Source: Flavobacterium sp. (GTDB lineage Bacteria > Bacteroidota > Bacteroidia > Flavobacteriales > Flavobacteriaceae). Taken from it: DNA of 64,000 nucleotides. The stretch lies in the NCBI GenBank assembly GCA_023251135.1, contig JAHEZJ010000028.1, forward strand, positions 1 to 64,000, given 5' to 3'. The notes beneath the pieces were generated by a model, which did not search any database, had not been told where the DNA came from, and saw only the letters and a list, made by a program, of their open reading frames with translations. Below, in pieces: positions 1 through 8,433 of this stretch (positions are counted from its first letter, which is position 1; each line of letters begins with the position of its first letter). Position numbers and translations under genes: made by a program.

Positions 1-435
1 GGATCGTCTATCATGCCTGGAAAAGTAAACCCAACCCAATGTGAAGCATTGACAATGGTTTGTGCACAGGTAATTGGAAACGACATGGCAATTGCGGTTG
101 GCGGAATGCAGGGGCATTATGAACTGAATGTCTTCAAACCGGTTATGGCCGCAAACTTCCTGCAATCGGCACGATTATTAGGAGACGCTTGTATCTCGTT
201 TGACGAACATTGCGCACAAGGAATCGAACCAAACTACAAACGCATTAAAGAACTGGTCGACAACTCGTTGATGCTTGTTACGGCCTTAAACACAAAAATT
301 GGCTATTATAAAGCTGCCGAAATTGCACAAACAGCCCACAAGAACGGAACTACTCTTAAAGACGAAGCAGTTCGTTTAGGCTACGTAAGCCCGGAAGACT
401 TTGACGCCTGGGTGAAGCCGGAGGAGATGGTTTAA
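1..435 (+). CDS. fumC: Fumarate hydratase class II, C-terminal part (5' end outside window)
   Basis: The reading frame is open from base 1 and begins with [13 protein letters not shown], the signature loop of the fumarase/aspartase superfamily (GSSxMPxKxNP), which carries the catalytic serine and closes over the substrate. The remaining ~145 residues fit the last third of class II fumarase (usual length ~465), including the small C-terminal domain ending [14 protein letters not shown]. It interconverts fumarate and malate in the TCA cycle in the cytoplasm. The sequence between the signature and the end fits fumarase better than aspartase or argininosuccinate lyase. Transcription ends at the hairpin just downstream, shared with the convergent gene. 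Confidence 0.93.
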   Translation, partial: GSSIMPGKVNPTQCEALTMVCAQVIGNDMAIAVGGMQGHYELNVFKPVMAANFLQSARLLGDACISFDEHCAQGIEPNYKRIKELVDNSLMLVTALNTKIGYYKAAEIAQTAHKNGTTLKDEAVRLGYVSPEDFDAWVKPEEMV

Positions 436-440
436 TTTTT

Positions 441-543
441 TTGTTTCAAGTTTCAGGTTTCAGGTTAAAACTTGAAACAAATAAAAAGGAGAAAATTTTA
501 AATTTTCTCCTTTTTATATAACATCAAACATGAAACCTGAAAC
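441..543. repeat. Nested inverted repeats around a bidirectional terminator
   Basis: TTGTTTCAAG (441-450) is the exact inverse of CTTGAAACAA (471-480), and GTTTCAGGTTTCA (450-462) is the exact inverse of TGAAACCTGAAAC (531-543). Between them lies the strong terminator stem at 483-515. The GTTTCAGGTTTCA word is a simple tandem-like sequence of the kind often scattered between genes in flavobacteria (recalled, not searched). Confidence 0.6.
483..515. terminator. Bidirectional rho-independent terminator between fumC and the convergent gene
   Basis: A near-perfect palindrome with AAAAAGGAGAAAATTT pairing with AAATTTTCTCCTTTTT gives an A-tract and T-tract on both sides, so it can stop transcription from both convergent genes. 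Confidence 0.85.
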
Positions 544-550
544 AAAGTTT

Positions 551-1753
551 CTATTTTCCGTCTACATAATCCTGCAGGTAACTAAACCTTTCTGTTAGCT
601 TGCCTTTCTCTGTTATTTTAGCGCGTTTTAAAATTCCATCCTTGTCTCCGTTGAAGAAAGCCGGAATCACATGCTCCATAAATTGCTCTCCAAAACCTTC
701 ACTGGCGTCTTTTGGAATTTCACATGGCAAATTATCAACAGCCATTACCACTACCGCCGCCGGATGAAATACATCTACTTCCTTATCTTCCAAAGGAAAA
801 TAGCCGTACAAAGGCTCTGCAATAGTCGAAGACCTCACGGTACACGCAATTGGACCATTAACATCGCAGGAAATATCGGCAACTACTTTTAACTTGCAAT
901 CGCTTGCATTCAACATTTCACGCGTCAGAATCATTGGAGCTCCTGTTGCATAAAAATGACCTGCGAAATAAATATCCGTCACCTTCGTAAATTTTTCAAA
1001 ATCAGAGACATAAGCTTCCGGATGCGCTACAAAATCTTTAAAATCAACAACCTCACCGTCAATACGTTTGTTATATTCCAAAACATCCAACTGCACGTAA
1101 ACGGCCTGCGCATACTTTTTCGTCAGATAATTATCAACTGTAATCTCTTTTATTTTTATAGCATCCAAAATTTCTTTGGCTCCGCTCCCCACTTTTCCTG
1201 TTCCGGTAATAACAAATTTTAAAGCCGGCATCGTAATACGCTTCAACTGCTTGATTAAAGCCTCTTTTCCGTCAAGCGTTTCTGCTTTAGGCAATTTAAA
1301 CAACTCGAACTTTATTCCAAAAGCGCGAATTCCATTGTAAACTCCCACCATTCCTGCGTATCTACCAAAACCTATTAAACGACGGTTATGAGCATCTACA
1401 ATAGTTTCATGGTCATATAAATCAATATTTTTCTCTAAAATAGCCTGCAACAATTTTCTATTATAAGGCTGTTTTTTAATCGTATGCGAAAAAAAGAAAT
1501 AGGCTTTATTAGGAATCAAATTCTCAACCGGAACCTCTTTTACACCAAATAACACATCACAATTTGAAACATCTTCGGTAACTGTGATTCCCATACTCTT
1601 GTACTGCATGTCCGAAAAAATCCTGATATCAGAACTCTCTACCTCCACTACAGCTTCATGATAAAGCTGTTTAAGTCTTGTAAGTTCATTAGGAGCAAAA
1701 ACAACTCTGCGATCCGGCGGGTTTTTTCTTTCTTTTATGATTCCAAATTTCAT
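551..1753 (-). CDS. NAD(P)-dependent alanine/saccharopine dehydrogenase-like oxidoreductase
   Basis: 400 residues starting MKFGIIKERKNPPDRRVVFAP, the N-terminal pattern of the alanine dehydrogenase/transhydrogenase superfamily, in which the early KERKNPPDRRV segment lies near the active site. A Rossmann region lies mid-protein (FVITGTGKVGSGA, about residues 181-193). Length and overall pattern resemble the lysine-forming saccharopine dehydrogenase (LYS1-like) proteins of Bacteroidota more than classical alanine dehydrogenase, where the dinucleotide motif is GGGVVG. It probably catalyses a reversible NAD-dependent oxidative deamination of an amino acid adduct in the cytoplasm; the exact substrate cannot be fixed from sequence. 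Monocistronic and convergent with fumC. Confidence 0.8.
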   Translation of the reverse strand: MKFGIIKERKNPPDRRVVFAPNELTRLKQLYHEAVVEVESSDIRIFSDMQYKSMGITVTEDVSNCDVLFGVKEVPVENLIPNKAYFFFSHTIKKQPYNRKLLQAILEKNIDLYDHETIVDAHNRRLIGFGRYAGMVGVYNGIRAFGIKFELFKLPKAETLDGKEALIKQLKRITMPALKFVITGTGKVGSGAKEILDAIKIKEITVDNYLTKKYAQAVYVQLDVLEYNKRIDGEVVDFKDFVAHPEAYVSDFEKFTKVTDIYFAGHFYATGAPMILTREMLNASDCKLKVVADISCDVNGPIACTVRSSTIAEPLYGYFPLEDKEVDVFHPAAVVVMAVDNLPCEIPKDASEGFGEQFMEHVIPAFFNGDKDGILKRAKITEKGKLTERFSYLQDYVDGK

Positions 1754-1972
1754 TTAAACGGGTTTAAAATAATTATTAATATAACTTTTTACATCTTATT
1801 TGTTTCAAATATAACAAATTTAGTTAAAGTTTTCATGAAGAATTACAATTTAGAATATTTAAAAACCGTTAAAAGCTGACAAACAATCAATTAATTAAAC
1901 AAAACCTTAATTTTTTGTTAAATAACGGTTTTAGAGTATCTCAAAACGGCAAAACATAACTATTGAATTCTA

Positions 1973-1980
1973 TATATTTG
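1973..1980 (+). promoter_or_regulatory. -7 promoter element (TATATTTG) for the serine-hydrolase gene
   Basis: Perfect match to the Bacteroidota -7 consensus TAnnTTTG, ending only 10 bp before the ATG at 1991, which predicts a 5' leader of about five bases. No convincing -33 TTG is visible at the right distance. Confidence 0.5.
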
Positions 1981-1990
1981 TTTTTAAAGA

Positions 1991-3196
1991 ATGATGAAAA
2001 TGAGCTTCCTTAAAAAAACAAAGATACCACAAATACTTCTTCTAGTATTAGTTTTAAGTTCTTGTGGAAAAGATAAAAAAACAACCGCAGATACTGCTTC
2101 AACGATAGAAGATACTTTACCCAAAATGAAACCATTAGGCCCGGAAAAAAGAATTTCACAAGCCTATATAAATTCAGTAACCGGAAGAATAAATCACTTT
2201 TACAACAAAAACTGGCCCAACAATAGTATGAACGGGAGTTTTTTGGTGGCCAGAAACGGTCAGATTATTTTTGAACGTTACAATGGTTTTGCGAATAAAA
2301 ACGAAGGCACTAAAATAACTGCAGAAACTCCTGTTCAAATTGCTTCTGTGAGTAAAGTTTTAACTGCTACTGCTGTTTTAAAACTTGTAAATGCAGGTAA
2401 AATCGATTTAGATCAAAAAGTAAATACGATTCTAAAAACCTTTCCTTACGAAGAATGCACCATAAGAATGTTGCTTGACCATCGTACCGGAATGCGCAAC
2501 TATGCTTATTTCACAGACCGGGACAAATCAGTATGGGACAGGCACAATCAACTTACCAATAAAGATATCCTGGATATTCTGGCTACCAAAAATATTGGTT
2601 TAGAATCTCGAACCGGAACGCGTTTTAGCTATTGCAATACCAACTATGCGATGCTCGCTTTAATCATTGAAAAAATTACGGGCTTAACGTATAAAGAAGC
2701 CATGCACCAAATGATTTTCAAACCTTTGGGAATGAAACACACTTATGTTTTTGACGATGATAAGGACAGAAAAAAAATTGTTCCTTCTTATAAAGGTAAT
2801 GGTGTAGAAATTGGTTTTGATTATCTGGATAATGTTTATGGGGATAAAAATATCTTTTCAACGGTGCGAGATCTTTTAAAGTTTGACCGCGCCAGAAATT
2901 CACCTGACTTTTTAAAACCAGCATTACTTAAACAAGTTTATACCGGCTACAGTAATGAGCGTAAGGGAACCAAAAATTATGGTTTAGGCATCCGAATGAT
3001 CAATTGGGAAACCGGGCAAAATTTTTATTTCCACAACGGTTGGTGGCACGGCAATACCTCTTCATATATTACTTTGATGAAAGAGCATGTGACCATTATT
3101 GCGTTATCGAACAAAATGACTCGAAATACCTATGCCGTTCGTAAACTGGCGCCAATTTTTGGTGATTATCCGTTTAATTTCAAGGATGAAGAATAA
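1991..3196 (+). CDS. Serine hydrolase of the beta-lactamase/D-Ala-D-Ala peptidase family, lipoprotein
   Basis: 401 residues. The N terminus has basic residues, a hydrophobic stretch and a lipobox (VLSSC), so it should be lipid-anchored in the cell envelope. The class C beta-lactamase-fold signature is present: SVSK at residues 119-122 supplies the nucleophilic serine and lysine, and YCN at 214-216 the tyrosine motif; a late HNG (in FHNGWWHGN) fills the third (KTG/HTG) box. Family members include esterases, low-molecular-weight penicillin-binding proteins and peptidases, so the substrate is open; antibiotic resistance should not be assumed. It stands alone, followed by tmRNA. Confidence 0.87.
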   Translation: MMKMSFLKKTKIPQILLLVLVLSSCGKDKKTTADTASTIEDTLPKMKPLGPEKRISQAYINSVTGRINHFYNKNWPNNSMNGSFLVARNGQIIFERYNGFANKNEGTKITAETPVQIASVSKVLTATAVLKLVNAGKIDLDQKVNTILKTFPYEECTIRMLLDHRTGMRNYAYFTDRDKSVWDRHNQLTNKDILDILATKNIGLESRTGTRFSYCNTNYAMLALIIEKITGLTYKEAMHQMIFKPLGMKHTYVFDDDKDRKKIVPSYKGNGVEIGFDYLDNVYGDKNIFSTVRDLLKFDRARNSPDFLKPALLKQVYTGYSNERKGTKNYGLGIRMINWETGQNFYFHNGWWHGNTSSYITLMKEHVTIIALSNKMTRNTYAVRKLAPIFGDYPFNFKDEE

Positions 3197-3242
3197 TGTT
3201 ATTTTTCTGAAAGATTTATTACAAAACTAACTTCAAATAGTA

Positions 3243-3250
3243 TAAATTTG
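3243..3250 (+). promoter_or_regulatory. -7 promoter element (TAAATTTG) for tmRNA
   Basis: Matches TAnnTTTG and lies 14 bp before the mature tmRNA 5' end, consistent with a short processed leader. Confidence 0.55.
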
Positions 3251-3263
3251 CAAACTCATTTTT

Positions 3264-3657
3264 GGGGTCGACTGGTTTTGACAGCAAGTCGAATTGAAAA
3301 GTAAGCACGTCGAGCATTGAGACCTTGCTCGTAAATATAAGATCTTACAATTTTACACGGCGAAAATAACTACGCTTTAGCTGCATAATCCGAATTATAG
3401 TACGATTGCGCCACGTTCCTACCAGGTAGGAAAGCTGGATTCTCCTTGAAAGCCTTGGTTTGTGGCGGTCAGTACAGGGGAACCGTAAAAATAAACCTAG
3501 ATTTCCATGAGCTTCGGGTGGAGATTGAAATTAAGAAGATAAGTGTTGAGTGGTTGTTCCTGACCTGGCTCAACATCGAAAATCCAATCAGGGAATAAAC
3601 GTGTAGAAAGCTCTTTAGTTGCTTGTTTGGACCCGGGTTCGATTCCCGGCGACTCCA
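3264..3657 (+). ncRNA. ssrA: Transfer-messenger RNA (tmRNA)
   Basis: The 5' GGGGTCG pairs with CGACTCC near the 3' end to form the tRNA-like acceptor stem, followed by the typical CTGGTTTTGACAGC. The T-arm GGACCCGGGTTCGATTCCCGG is intact. The tag reading frame at 3359-3388 codes for GENNYALAA followed by TAA, the expected proteolysis tag for the group. The terminal CCA is not encoded (ACAA follows the stem) and must be added by tRNA nucleotidyltransferase. The RNA rescues stalled ribosomes with SmpB and tags truncated proteins for destruction. One-piece (not permuted) form. Confidence 0.97.
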
Positions 3658-3660
3658 CAA

Positions 3661-3697
3661 AAAAGGGAAGATATTTAAACATATCTTCCCTTTTTTT
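3661..3697 (+). terminator. Rho-independent terminator of ssrA
   Basis: GGGAAGATAT, a six-base loop and ATATCTTCCC followed by seven T residues. Confidence 0.9.
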
Positions 3698-3744
3698 ATG
3701 TTGGTTTGCTTATTATAATTAAGAACCAAACAAACTGTAACGAG

Positions 3745-4728
3745 TTAAAGATGTTTTATAACATAGTCGATAATATCTTTAATTATTTCGTCTACTGCAT
3801 TTGCTTCAGGGTTAAATGTAGTTCCATCAAAATATCGGGCATCAGTACCATTTCCGGTAGGAGAACGATGATGTACATCAATAGAATCTCTCCAAAAATT
3901 AGCATGATTTTTCCATTCCTCCTTATTTACCAAGGCCGGTTCTGTGAACCAAAGATTCCATGACAGCGTATTTCCCGCCTGAAGCATATTGCCTGAACCA
4001 AGATTAAAAGCTTTCATTATTAATTCATTAAAACCATCAACTACTTTATCTTTGGTTAACTTAATATCCCCAATTTCAACGGCAAGATAGGCCGTAGCAA
4101 ATGCCTGATCAGCATGTAATGCAAACGAAGGATTATCAAATTGAGGGTTTAATCCGTGTATCACTTTAAAAATCGGCTGATCGGGATTATTCTGTTCGTG
4201 TGTAGTAACTCTTATCGCATTCTCTTTATTCAATGGAAATTTTGGAAAACTATATTCCAATAGAGGCCAAATTTCTTTTATCTTATCCCCTTGCTGCTCG
4301 TTTGGTGTCAACCAAATTTTACCCTCAACAGTCATGTCTATTGCGACTTCTTTTGTCACTTCATTAACCCAGCCTCTTTGACCGGTAACAGTAACCTCTA
4401 CATTGATACAAATTTCATCTTTAAGCCAGACTCCTTGTTGTGGACAGATAACAGAATACACTCTTCCTTCATCCGTATAACCAGCTCTCGATATATAAGG
4501 CGCAAATTGCTGATAACATCTCTTCGGATCAAAACTTCCTTTTTGTGTTTCCCAACTAAACTCAGGCCACCTTACACCAAGCTGGCGTTGTAAAAAACTA
4601 ATATTATCCATATTACTCAACATCGGTAAAGAGGAAAGATCTCTGGTTGGGTATAACATAGGTGAACCCGCTGGTGGAAATCCACCAACCCATCCGATTG
4701 GAATGGGTGTATTTTCATTGTTTTGCAT
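3745..4728 (-). CDS. Hypothetical protein, 327 residues
   Basis: No family recognised. The protein is soluble-looking, with no signal peptide or membrane segment, and is rich in tryptophan and proline in the first half (IGWVGGFPPAGSP near the N terminus). Its end (DEIIKDIIDYVIKHL) looks like an amphipathic helix. The middle alternates short beta-like stretches. The coding frame is clean with no internal stop, and base composition matches neighbours. It sits alone between ssrA and a divergently unrelated AraC-type regulator on the same strand 229 bp away, so context gives no function. Confidence 0.65.
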   Translation of the reverse strand: MQNNENTPIPIGWVGGFPPAGSPMLYPTRDLSSLPMLSNMDNISFLQRQLGVRWPEFSWETQKGSFDPKRCYQQFAPYISRAGYTDEGRVYSVICPQQGVWLKDEICINVEVTVTGQRGWVNEVTKEVAIDMTVEGKIWLTPNEQQGDKIKEIWPLLEYSFPKFPLNKENAIRVTTHEQNNPDQPIFKVIHGLNPQFDNPSFALHADQAFATAYLAVEIGDIKLTKDKVVDGFNELIMKAFNLGSGNMLQAGNTLSWNLWFTEPALVNKEEWKNHANFWRDSIDVHHRSPTGNGTDARYFDGTTFNPEANAVDEIIKDIIDYVIKHL

Positions 4729-4957
4729 GATTTTTCTACTATTTTGGTTTGAGTAATAAATCTAAACCAAAATAAAATCTTACATCCACGTAGAATTACC
4801 TGTTTTTTTAATGCTCTATTTTAAGATTGTAAAAGATGATAAGATTGAGATAAATTATTTAATTGTAGCCTCCGCAAATCCACAAAAAATCTGGTAAACT
4901 CAGTGTTCATATACTTTTTTGTGAGAAACATTTCAAAATTAACGTAAATCAAAGACT

Positions 4958-5749
4958 TTAAACATCTTTTCGTATTTCGAGTTGTTTAATAAAATAAACA
5001 GGTTTAATACCGGTCTTTTTATAAAATGCGGTTGAAAACGATTCCGCATTATTAAAGCCAAACTCAACAGCCAGCGCCTGAATGGTGTACTTCTGTAATT
5101 TAGAATCTTCTTCTAAAGACTGTAAAGCATACTCAATTCTTAAATCATTAATATACTGTACAAATGTTTTTTCTTTATAAGTATTGACCACCTTAGAAAC
5201 ATATTTACTATTCGTTTCAAAAGTACTTGACAGTGACTGAACCGTAACGCTTGAGAATAAGTACCCTTTTGTTTTTTCAAAGTGAGTTAGCTTCTCTAAT
5301 ATCTGTACAACTAACTCTTCGTTAATACCAATATTTTCGATCCCGGATTTAACACTTCTGACTTCTATTTCATTCGTTTCAATAGTTCTTAGTTCATTAT
5401 TTGTTGATCTGTGTATTCCTTTTTCAAACTGAGATGGCTGTCTCTTTTTGATTCGATACTGATAAAACCTAAAAAATATGGCAATAATTACGACTAAAAA
5501 CAATACGCCAATACTCCAATGCAATTTGGTTTTATCATTTATAGTTGATTCTGTCAAGTTTTCTTTTTCTAAAATCAAATAGAGAGTATTGTATTCTTTT
5601 TGAAATTTTTTATTTCCCTCATTATTCCAAAAAGACAGCTTAAGTTCTTTGTAAGACAGCTTTACCGGGCCTCTCCCTGGATTTTGTGCATATAGAAGGA
5701 CAGTAGAAAGTAATAAAAATTTGGCTATATAGTGCTTACAACGAATCAT
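4958..5749 (-). CDS. Membrane-anchored AraC-family transcriptional regulator (short form)
   Basis: 263 residues: signal-peptide-like N terminus, a predicted extracytoplasmic segment of only ~55 residues, one membrane helix at about 79-100 (SIGVLFLVVIIAIFF) and a C-terminal AraC helix-turn-helix pair (about 150-263; IQALAVEFGFNNAESFSTAFYKKTG is the classic second-helix signature). Flavobacterial relatives usually carry a long TPR sensor array ahead of the membrane helix; here that array is almost entirely missing, so this is a shortened form or a remnant. It is divergent from the peptide-exporter locus that starts at 6131 and is a plausible regulator of it (inference from position). Confidence 0.82.
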   Translation of the reverse strand: MIRCKHYIAKFLLLSTVLLYAQNPGRGPVKLSYKELKLSFWNNEGNKKFQKEYNTLYLILEKENLTESTINDKTKLHWSIGVLFLVVIIAIFFRFYQYRIKKRQPSQFEKGIHRSTNNELRTIETNEIEVRSVKSGIENIGINEELVVQILEKLTHFEKTKGYLFSSVTVQSLSSTFETNSKYVSKVVNTYKEKTFVQYINDLRIEYALQSLEEDSKLQKYTIQALAVEFGFNNAESFSTAFYKKTGIKPVYFIKQLEIRKDV

Positions 5750-5880
5750 ACATGTTTAATTTCCTACAAAAATAAAGCAACTTTATAGAATTTGAAGTAT
5801 AAATCCTTAAAAAACACAAAGCTCCAACAAGCTACCAATCAATTAACAATCAATAAATTACACATTTATTGATTTCAAAT

Positions 5881-5955
5881 TCAGGAATTAGGTATCGATA
5901 TTCCTGAATTCCGATATCTAACATTTGCGAGTAATCTGTTCTTTGCCTAGCTTTG
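5881..5955 (+). promoter_or_regulatory. Promoter and upstream inverted repeat of the peptide locus
   Basis: The 381-bp gap 5750-6130 holds a full Bacteroidota promoter: TTG at 5925-5927, a 20-bp spacer and TAGCTTTG (TAnnTTTG) at 5948-5955. Just upstream is an inverted repeat TCAGGAAT (5881-5888) / ATTCCTGA (5900-5907), well placed for an activator. The ~170-nt leader contains further small dyads (TGTAAT/ATTACA near 6020, TGATTC/GAATCA near 6042, GCGG/CCGC near 6085). No coding sequence is visible in the gap. Confidence 0.55.
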
Positions 5956-6130
5956 AAATAATTAAAGTAGGATAATTTTTACACATTTACAACTCTAGAA
6001 AAATTAACTAACTTTTTAAATGTAATTGGCCATTACAATACACTGATTCAAAATTTGAGGAATCAGAAAAACTGAGGATTGCGGAAAAAAATAAACCGCA
6101 TAAATATTAATCAATTTAAAACATGAAATT

Positions 6131-6289
6131 ATGGATTTAAAAAATTTAAGAGTAGAAGAGCTTAATACTCAAGAACTCCTTTCAATTGAAGCTGGCAACA
6201 GATTTTGGGGATGGGTTGGTGCTCAAGTTGTTGATCATTGGGACGAAATTAAAAAAGGTTTTAAAGAAGGTTGGGCAGCCAGTCAATAG
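6131..6289 (+). CDS. Double-glycine-type peptide precursor 1 (bacteriocin-like), 52 residues
   Basis: Small gene starting MDLKNLRVEELNTQELLSIE followed by AG. The leader has the spaced hydrophobic residues (L6, V8, L11, L16, I19) and -2/-1 Ala-Gly of double-glycine leaders cut by C39 peptidases. The predicted mature peptide is ~30 residues, starts NRFWGW and is amphipathic with a Lys-rich middle (EIKKGFKEGW). Thirteen bases separate it from a second such precursor, and a matching C39 exporter lies 2 kb downstream. Family knowledge points to a class II bacteriocin-like or signalling peptide; activity is inferred. No cysteine and no modifying enzyme nearby, so an unmodified peptide is likely. 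Confidence 0.78.
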   Translation: MDLKNLRVEELNTQELLSIEAGNRFWGWVGAQVVDHWDEIKKGFKEGWAASQ

Positions 6290-6302
6290 TAAATAATAAA
6301 AA

Positions 6303-6479
6303 ATGAAGAAAATGGAAAATTTAAATGAAATGAATCTAAGCGAATTAACTCTGAATGAAATGGTATCAATAGATGCTGGTGGTTTTTGGGGAGATGTTGC
6401 TTATGGAATTGGCTACGTTGCCGGTTCTTTTTATCGTTCTTTAAAAAACATTCAGCCACAAGTTGCACAAAGATGGTAG
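6303..6479 (+). CDS. Double-glycine-type peptide precursor 2 (bacteriocin-like), 58 residues
   Basis: Starts MKKMENLNEMNLSELTLNEM and reaches VSIDAGG at residues 21-27, a canonical Gly-Gly cleavage site. The predicted 31-residue mature peptide starts FWGDVAYGIGYVAG and has small-residue GxxxG-like spacing, then a basic tail ending QRW. Both precursors share FWG just after the cleavage site, suggesting a two-peptide product or recent duplication. The ATG at 6312 is an alternative start. Followed by a hairpin at 6516-6543. Confidence 0.78.
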   Translation: MKKMENLNEMNLSELTLNEMVSIDAGGFWGDVAYGIGYVAGSFYRSLKNIQPQVAQRW

Positions 6480-6515
6480 ACAATAATAGCTTGAAGAACA
6501 TTATTTTACAAAATT

Positions 6516-6543
6516 AAAGAGGCTGTCTTAAAACAGCCTCTTT
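6516..6543 (+). terminator. Hairpin/attenuator after the peptide genes
   Basis: AAAGAGGCTGT, six-base loop CTTAAA, ACAGCCTCTTT, followed by only three T residues. A leaky terminator here would give more peptide mRNA than exporter mRNA. Confidence 0.65.
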
Positions 6544-6569
6544 GTCAATCTTTATTGAAATCAAAACAT

Positions 6570-7037
6570 ATGATCTCAAAACTAAAAAAAATCATTCAAG
6601 ATCTTCAACAATGGCAACTAATAGTAATTGTAATTCTCGTTAACCTTTTAAATAGTTATATTTTTAATTTTATTGCGGAGCTATCTAATAGTAATTTAAA
6701 CAAAGGGTTTAATGAAAATTATACGATTAATGAGAAAATAGTTTTATTTATTATTGTAGCCCCGCTTCTTGAGACTTGTTTATTCCAATATGCGGTTATT
6801 GAAATTTGCAAAAGCCAAAAAATGGCACTCAAGTATTGCTGTTTAGTATCAGCTTTGATTTTTGCTTCGATGCATCTTTATAATGTTTTTTATTTTTTAT
6901 TTGCTTTTGTTGCTGGTCTCTTGTTAGCCTGTTTGTATGTAACAGGCAGAAGCGTTAAAAATTCAGTCTTAATCACATTAATTGCACACACAATTTACAA
7001 CGGTATTGTCTTTATCATGAAAATTTACTTCCCTTAA
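6570..7037 (+). CDS. CPBP-family intramembrane protease-like protein
   Basis: 155 residues, about four hydrophobic segments. The CPBP (Abi) motifs are recognisable: motif 1 APLLETCLFQ (E68, usual form EExxxR, here the second Glu is Thr and the Arg is Gln), motif 2 FASMH (H102), motif 3 HTIYN (H140, N144). The glutamate and both histidines expected to bind or activate the catalytic water remain. In bacteriocin loci such proteins often act in self-immunity or leader/peptide processing (family knowledge); which applies here is not known. I prefer ATG 6570 over an in-frame TTG at 6555, because the latter lies close behind the hairpin. Confidence 0.8.
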   Translation: MISKLKKIIQDLQQWQLIVIVILVNLLNSYIFNFIAELSNSNLNKGFNENYTINEKIVLFIIVAPLLETCLFQYAVIEICKSQKMALKYCCLVSALIFASMHLYNVFYFLFAFVAGLLLACLYVTGRSVKNSVLITLIAHTIYNGIVFIMKIYFP

Positions 7038-7114
7038 ATTTGTTAGTGCAAAAATTGTAACTGTAACTATAGGACACCCAATAAAACAGATTTTTACAGT
7101 AAAATAAAAACGTC

Positions 7115-7252
7115 ATGGAAAATAAATTTAAAAACATTGACAGAAAACAACTTAAAAATAATATTAAGAACATTTTACTTTTCATTTTTCTCTTATTTGT
7201 TTTCTCAAACTGGAATAGCATTGAAGAATTTTTTAAACATTTTTTTAAATAG
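7115..7252 (+). CDS. Small single-span membrane protein, 45 residues
   Basis: Starts MENKFKNIDRKQLKNNIKN, then a hydrophobic segment (ILLFIFLLFVF, residues 20-30) and a charged/aromatic tail ending EEFFKHFFK. It ends eight bases before the HlyD start, so it is likely translated as part of the exporter operon. Size, position and topology resemble bacteriocin immunity peptides, but there is no recognisable family, and a role as an exporter accessory subunit is equally possible. Confidence 0.6.
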   Translation: MENKFKNIDRKQLKNNIKNILLFIFLLFVFSNWNSIEEFFKHFFK

Positions 7253-7260
7253 AAAGAAGA

Positions 7261-8433
7261 ATGAACTTTAGTTCAGACCCGATAAACACTCTTGAAAATC
7301 TTATTGCCAAAAACAAAACAAAGAGTTTTTCGATCTACTTTATCATCCTCTTGTTTATTATTGCTTTTGTAGTGCTCTTGCCCATTATTAAAGTGGATAT
7401 CAGCAGTCAGAGTCGTGGTATTATTCGCAGTAAAACGGATAATGTTCCGATTTCAACTATCGTAAATGGAAGAGTGAACTGGGTTGGCTTAAAAAATAAT
7501 GTGTTTGTTAAAAAAGGGGATACTCTATTAAAAATTTCCAAGGAAAATCTGGAGAGTGATCGAAAAACTCAGGATACATTGTCAGAATCGGTTGCAGCAT
7601 TGCTAAAAGATGTTTCCAATCTGTTGCATAATAAAACCAGTCATTTATCGACGGCTGCAGCGCGAGAAGACGTCTTGAAGTTTCAGTTTGGAAAAAATGA
7701 ACTACAAAGCAAAATTTCACAGGCACAAATAAATCATGACCGCAATAAAATTCTGTATGACAAAGAGATTATTGCTAAGGCCGATTTTGAAAAACTTCAA
7801 TACGAATTACGTTTATCCAAACAAGCCTTACAGAGTTTTATAAGTCAGCAAAAATTGACTTGGGAAAATCAAAAGAGAGATCTGGAAGATCGTTTAAAAA
7901 ACCTCAACGGAACGGTTGCCAAAATAAAGGCAGAGTCTAATAATTATGTTGTTTTAGCCCCTGTTTCCGGCACAATAGAAAACTATTCCGGTATTCAGAA
8001 AGGTTCTTTTTTAAATGCCTCACAAGCTATTGCTACAATTTCACCGGCAGATCATCTTATCGTCGAATCTAGTGTTTCTCCAAATGACATTGGCCTAATT
8101 AAGAAAAATCAAGTCGTAAAATTTCAGTTAGATGCCTTCAACTATAACCAATGGGGCATGCTGAAAGGAAAAGTAATCGATATTGACCGCAATATAACCC
8201 TACAGGGTGAACAGGCTTTTTTTAAAGTACGCTGTGCTTTAGATACCCGAACGCTACGATTACAATCAGGTTATACAACCAATGTTTCAAAAGGAATGAC
8301 CTTAACTACAAGATACTTAATAACCCGTAGAAGCTTATTCGATTTGTTATTTGACAAAATAGACGATTGGTTAAACCCGAAACAAATATCAGATCCTAAA
8401 AAAAATGGCTTCAATAAAAATAAAACAACATGA
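7261..8433 (+). CDS. HlyD-family periplasmic adaptor for peptide export
   Basis: 390 residues. Short cytoplasmic N terminus, membrane helix at about 22-43 (YFIILLFIIAFVVLLPII), half-motifs of a lipoyl domain (VDISSQSRGIIRS and later NNYVVLAPVSGTIENYSG), a central coiled coil (about 95-225) and a beta-barrel region (HLIVESSVSPNDIGLIKKNQVVKF). It links the inner-membrane ABC exporter to an outer-membrane channel, which is not encoded here and must be supplied elsewhere (TolC-like). Its 3' end overlaps the exporter gene by 29 bp, indicating translational coupling. Confidence 0.92.
   Translation: MNFSSDPINTLENLIAKNKTKSFSIYFIILLFIIAFVVLLPIIKVDISSQSRGIIRSKTDNVPISTIVNGRVNWVGLKNNVFVKKGDTLLKISKENLESDRKTQDTLSESVAALLKDVSNLLHNKTSHLSTAAAREDVLKFQFGKNELQSKISQAQINHDRNKILYDKEIIAKADFEKLQYELRLSKQALQSFISQQKLTWENQKRDLEDRLKNLNGTVAKIKAESNNYVVLAPVSGTIENYSGIQKGSFLNASQAIATISPADHLIVESSVSPNDIGLIKKNQVVKFQLDAFNYNQWGMLKGKVIDIDRNITLQGEQAFFKVRCALDTRTLRLQSGYTTNVSKGMTLTTRYLITRRSLFDLLFDKIDDWLNPKQISDPKKNGFNKNKTT

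Noticed and set aside
3469..3729. Minus-strand frames overlapping ssrA
   Set aside because: They lie entirely within tmRNA and its terminator, so they are not protein genes.
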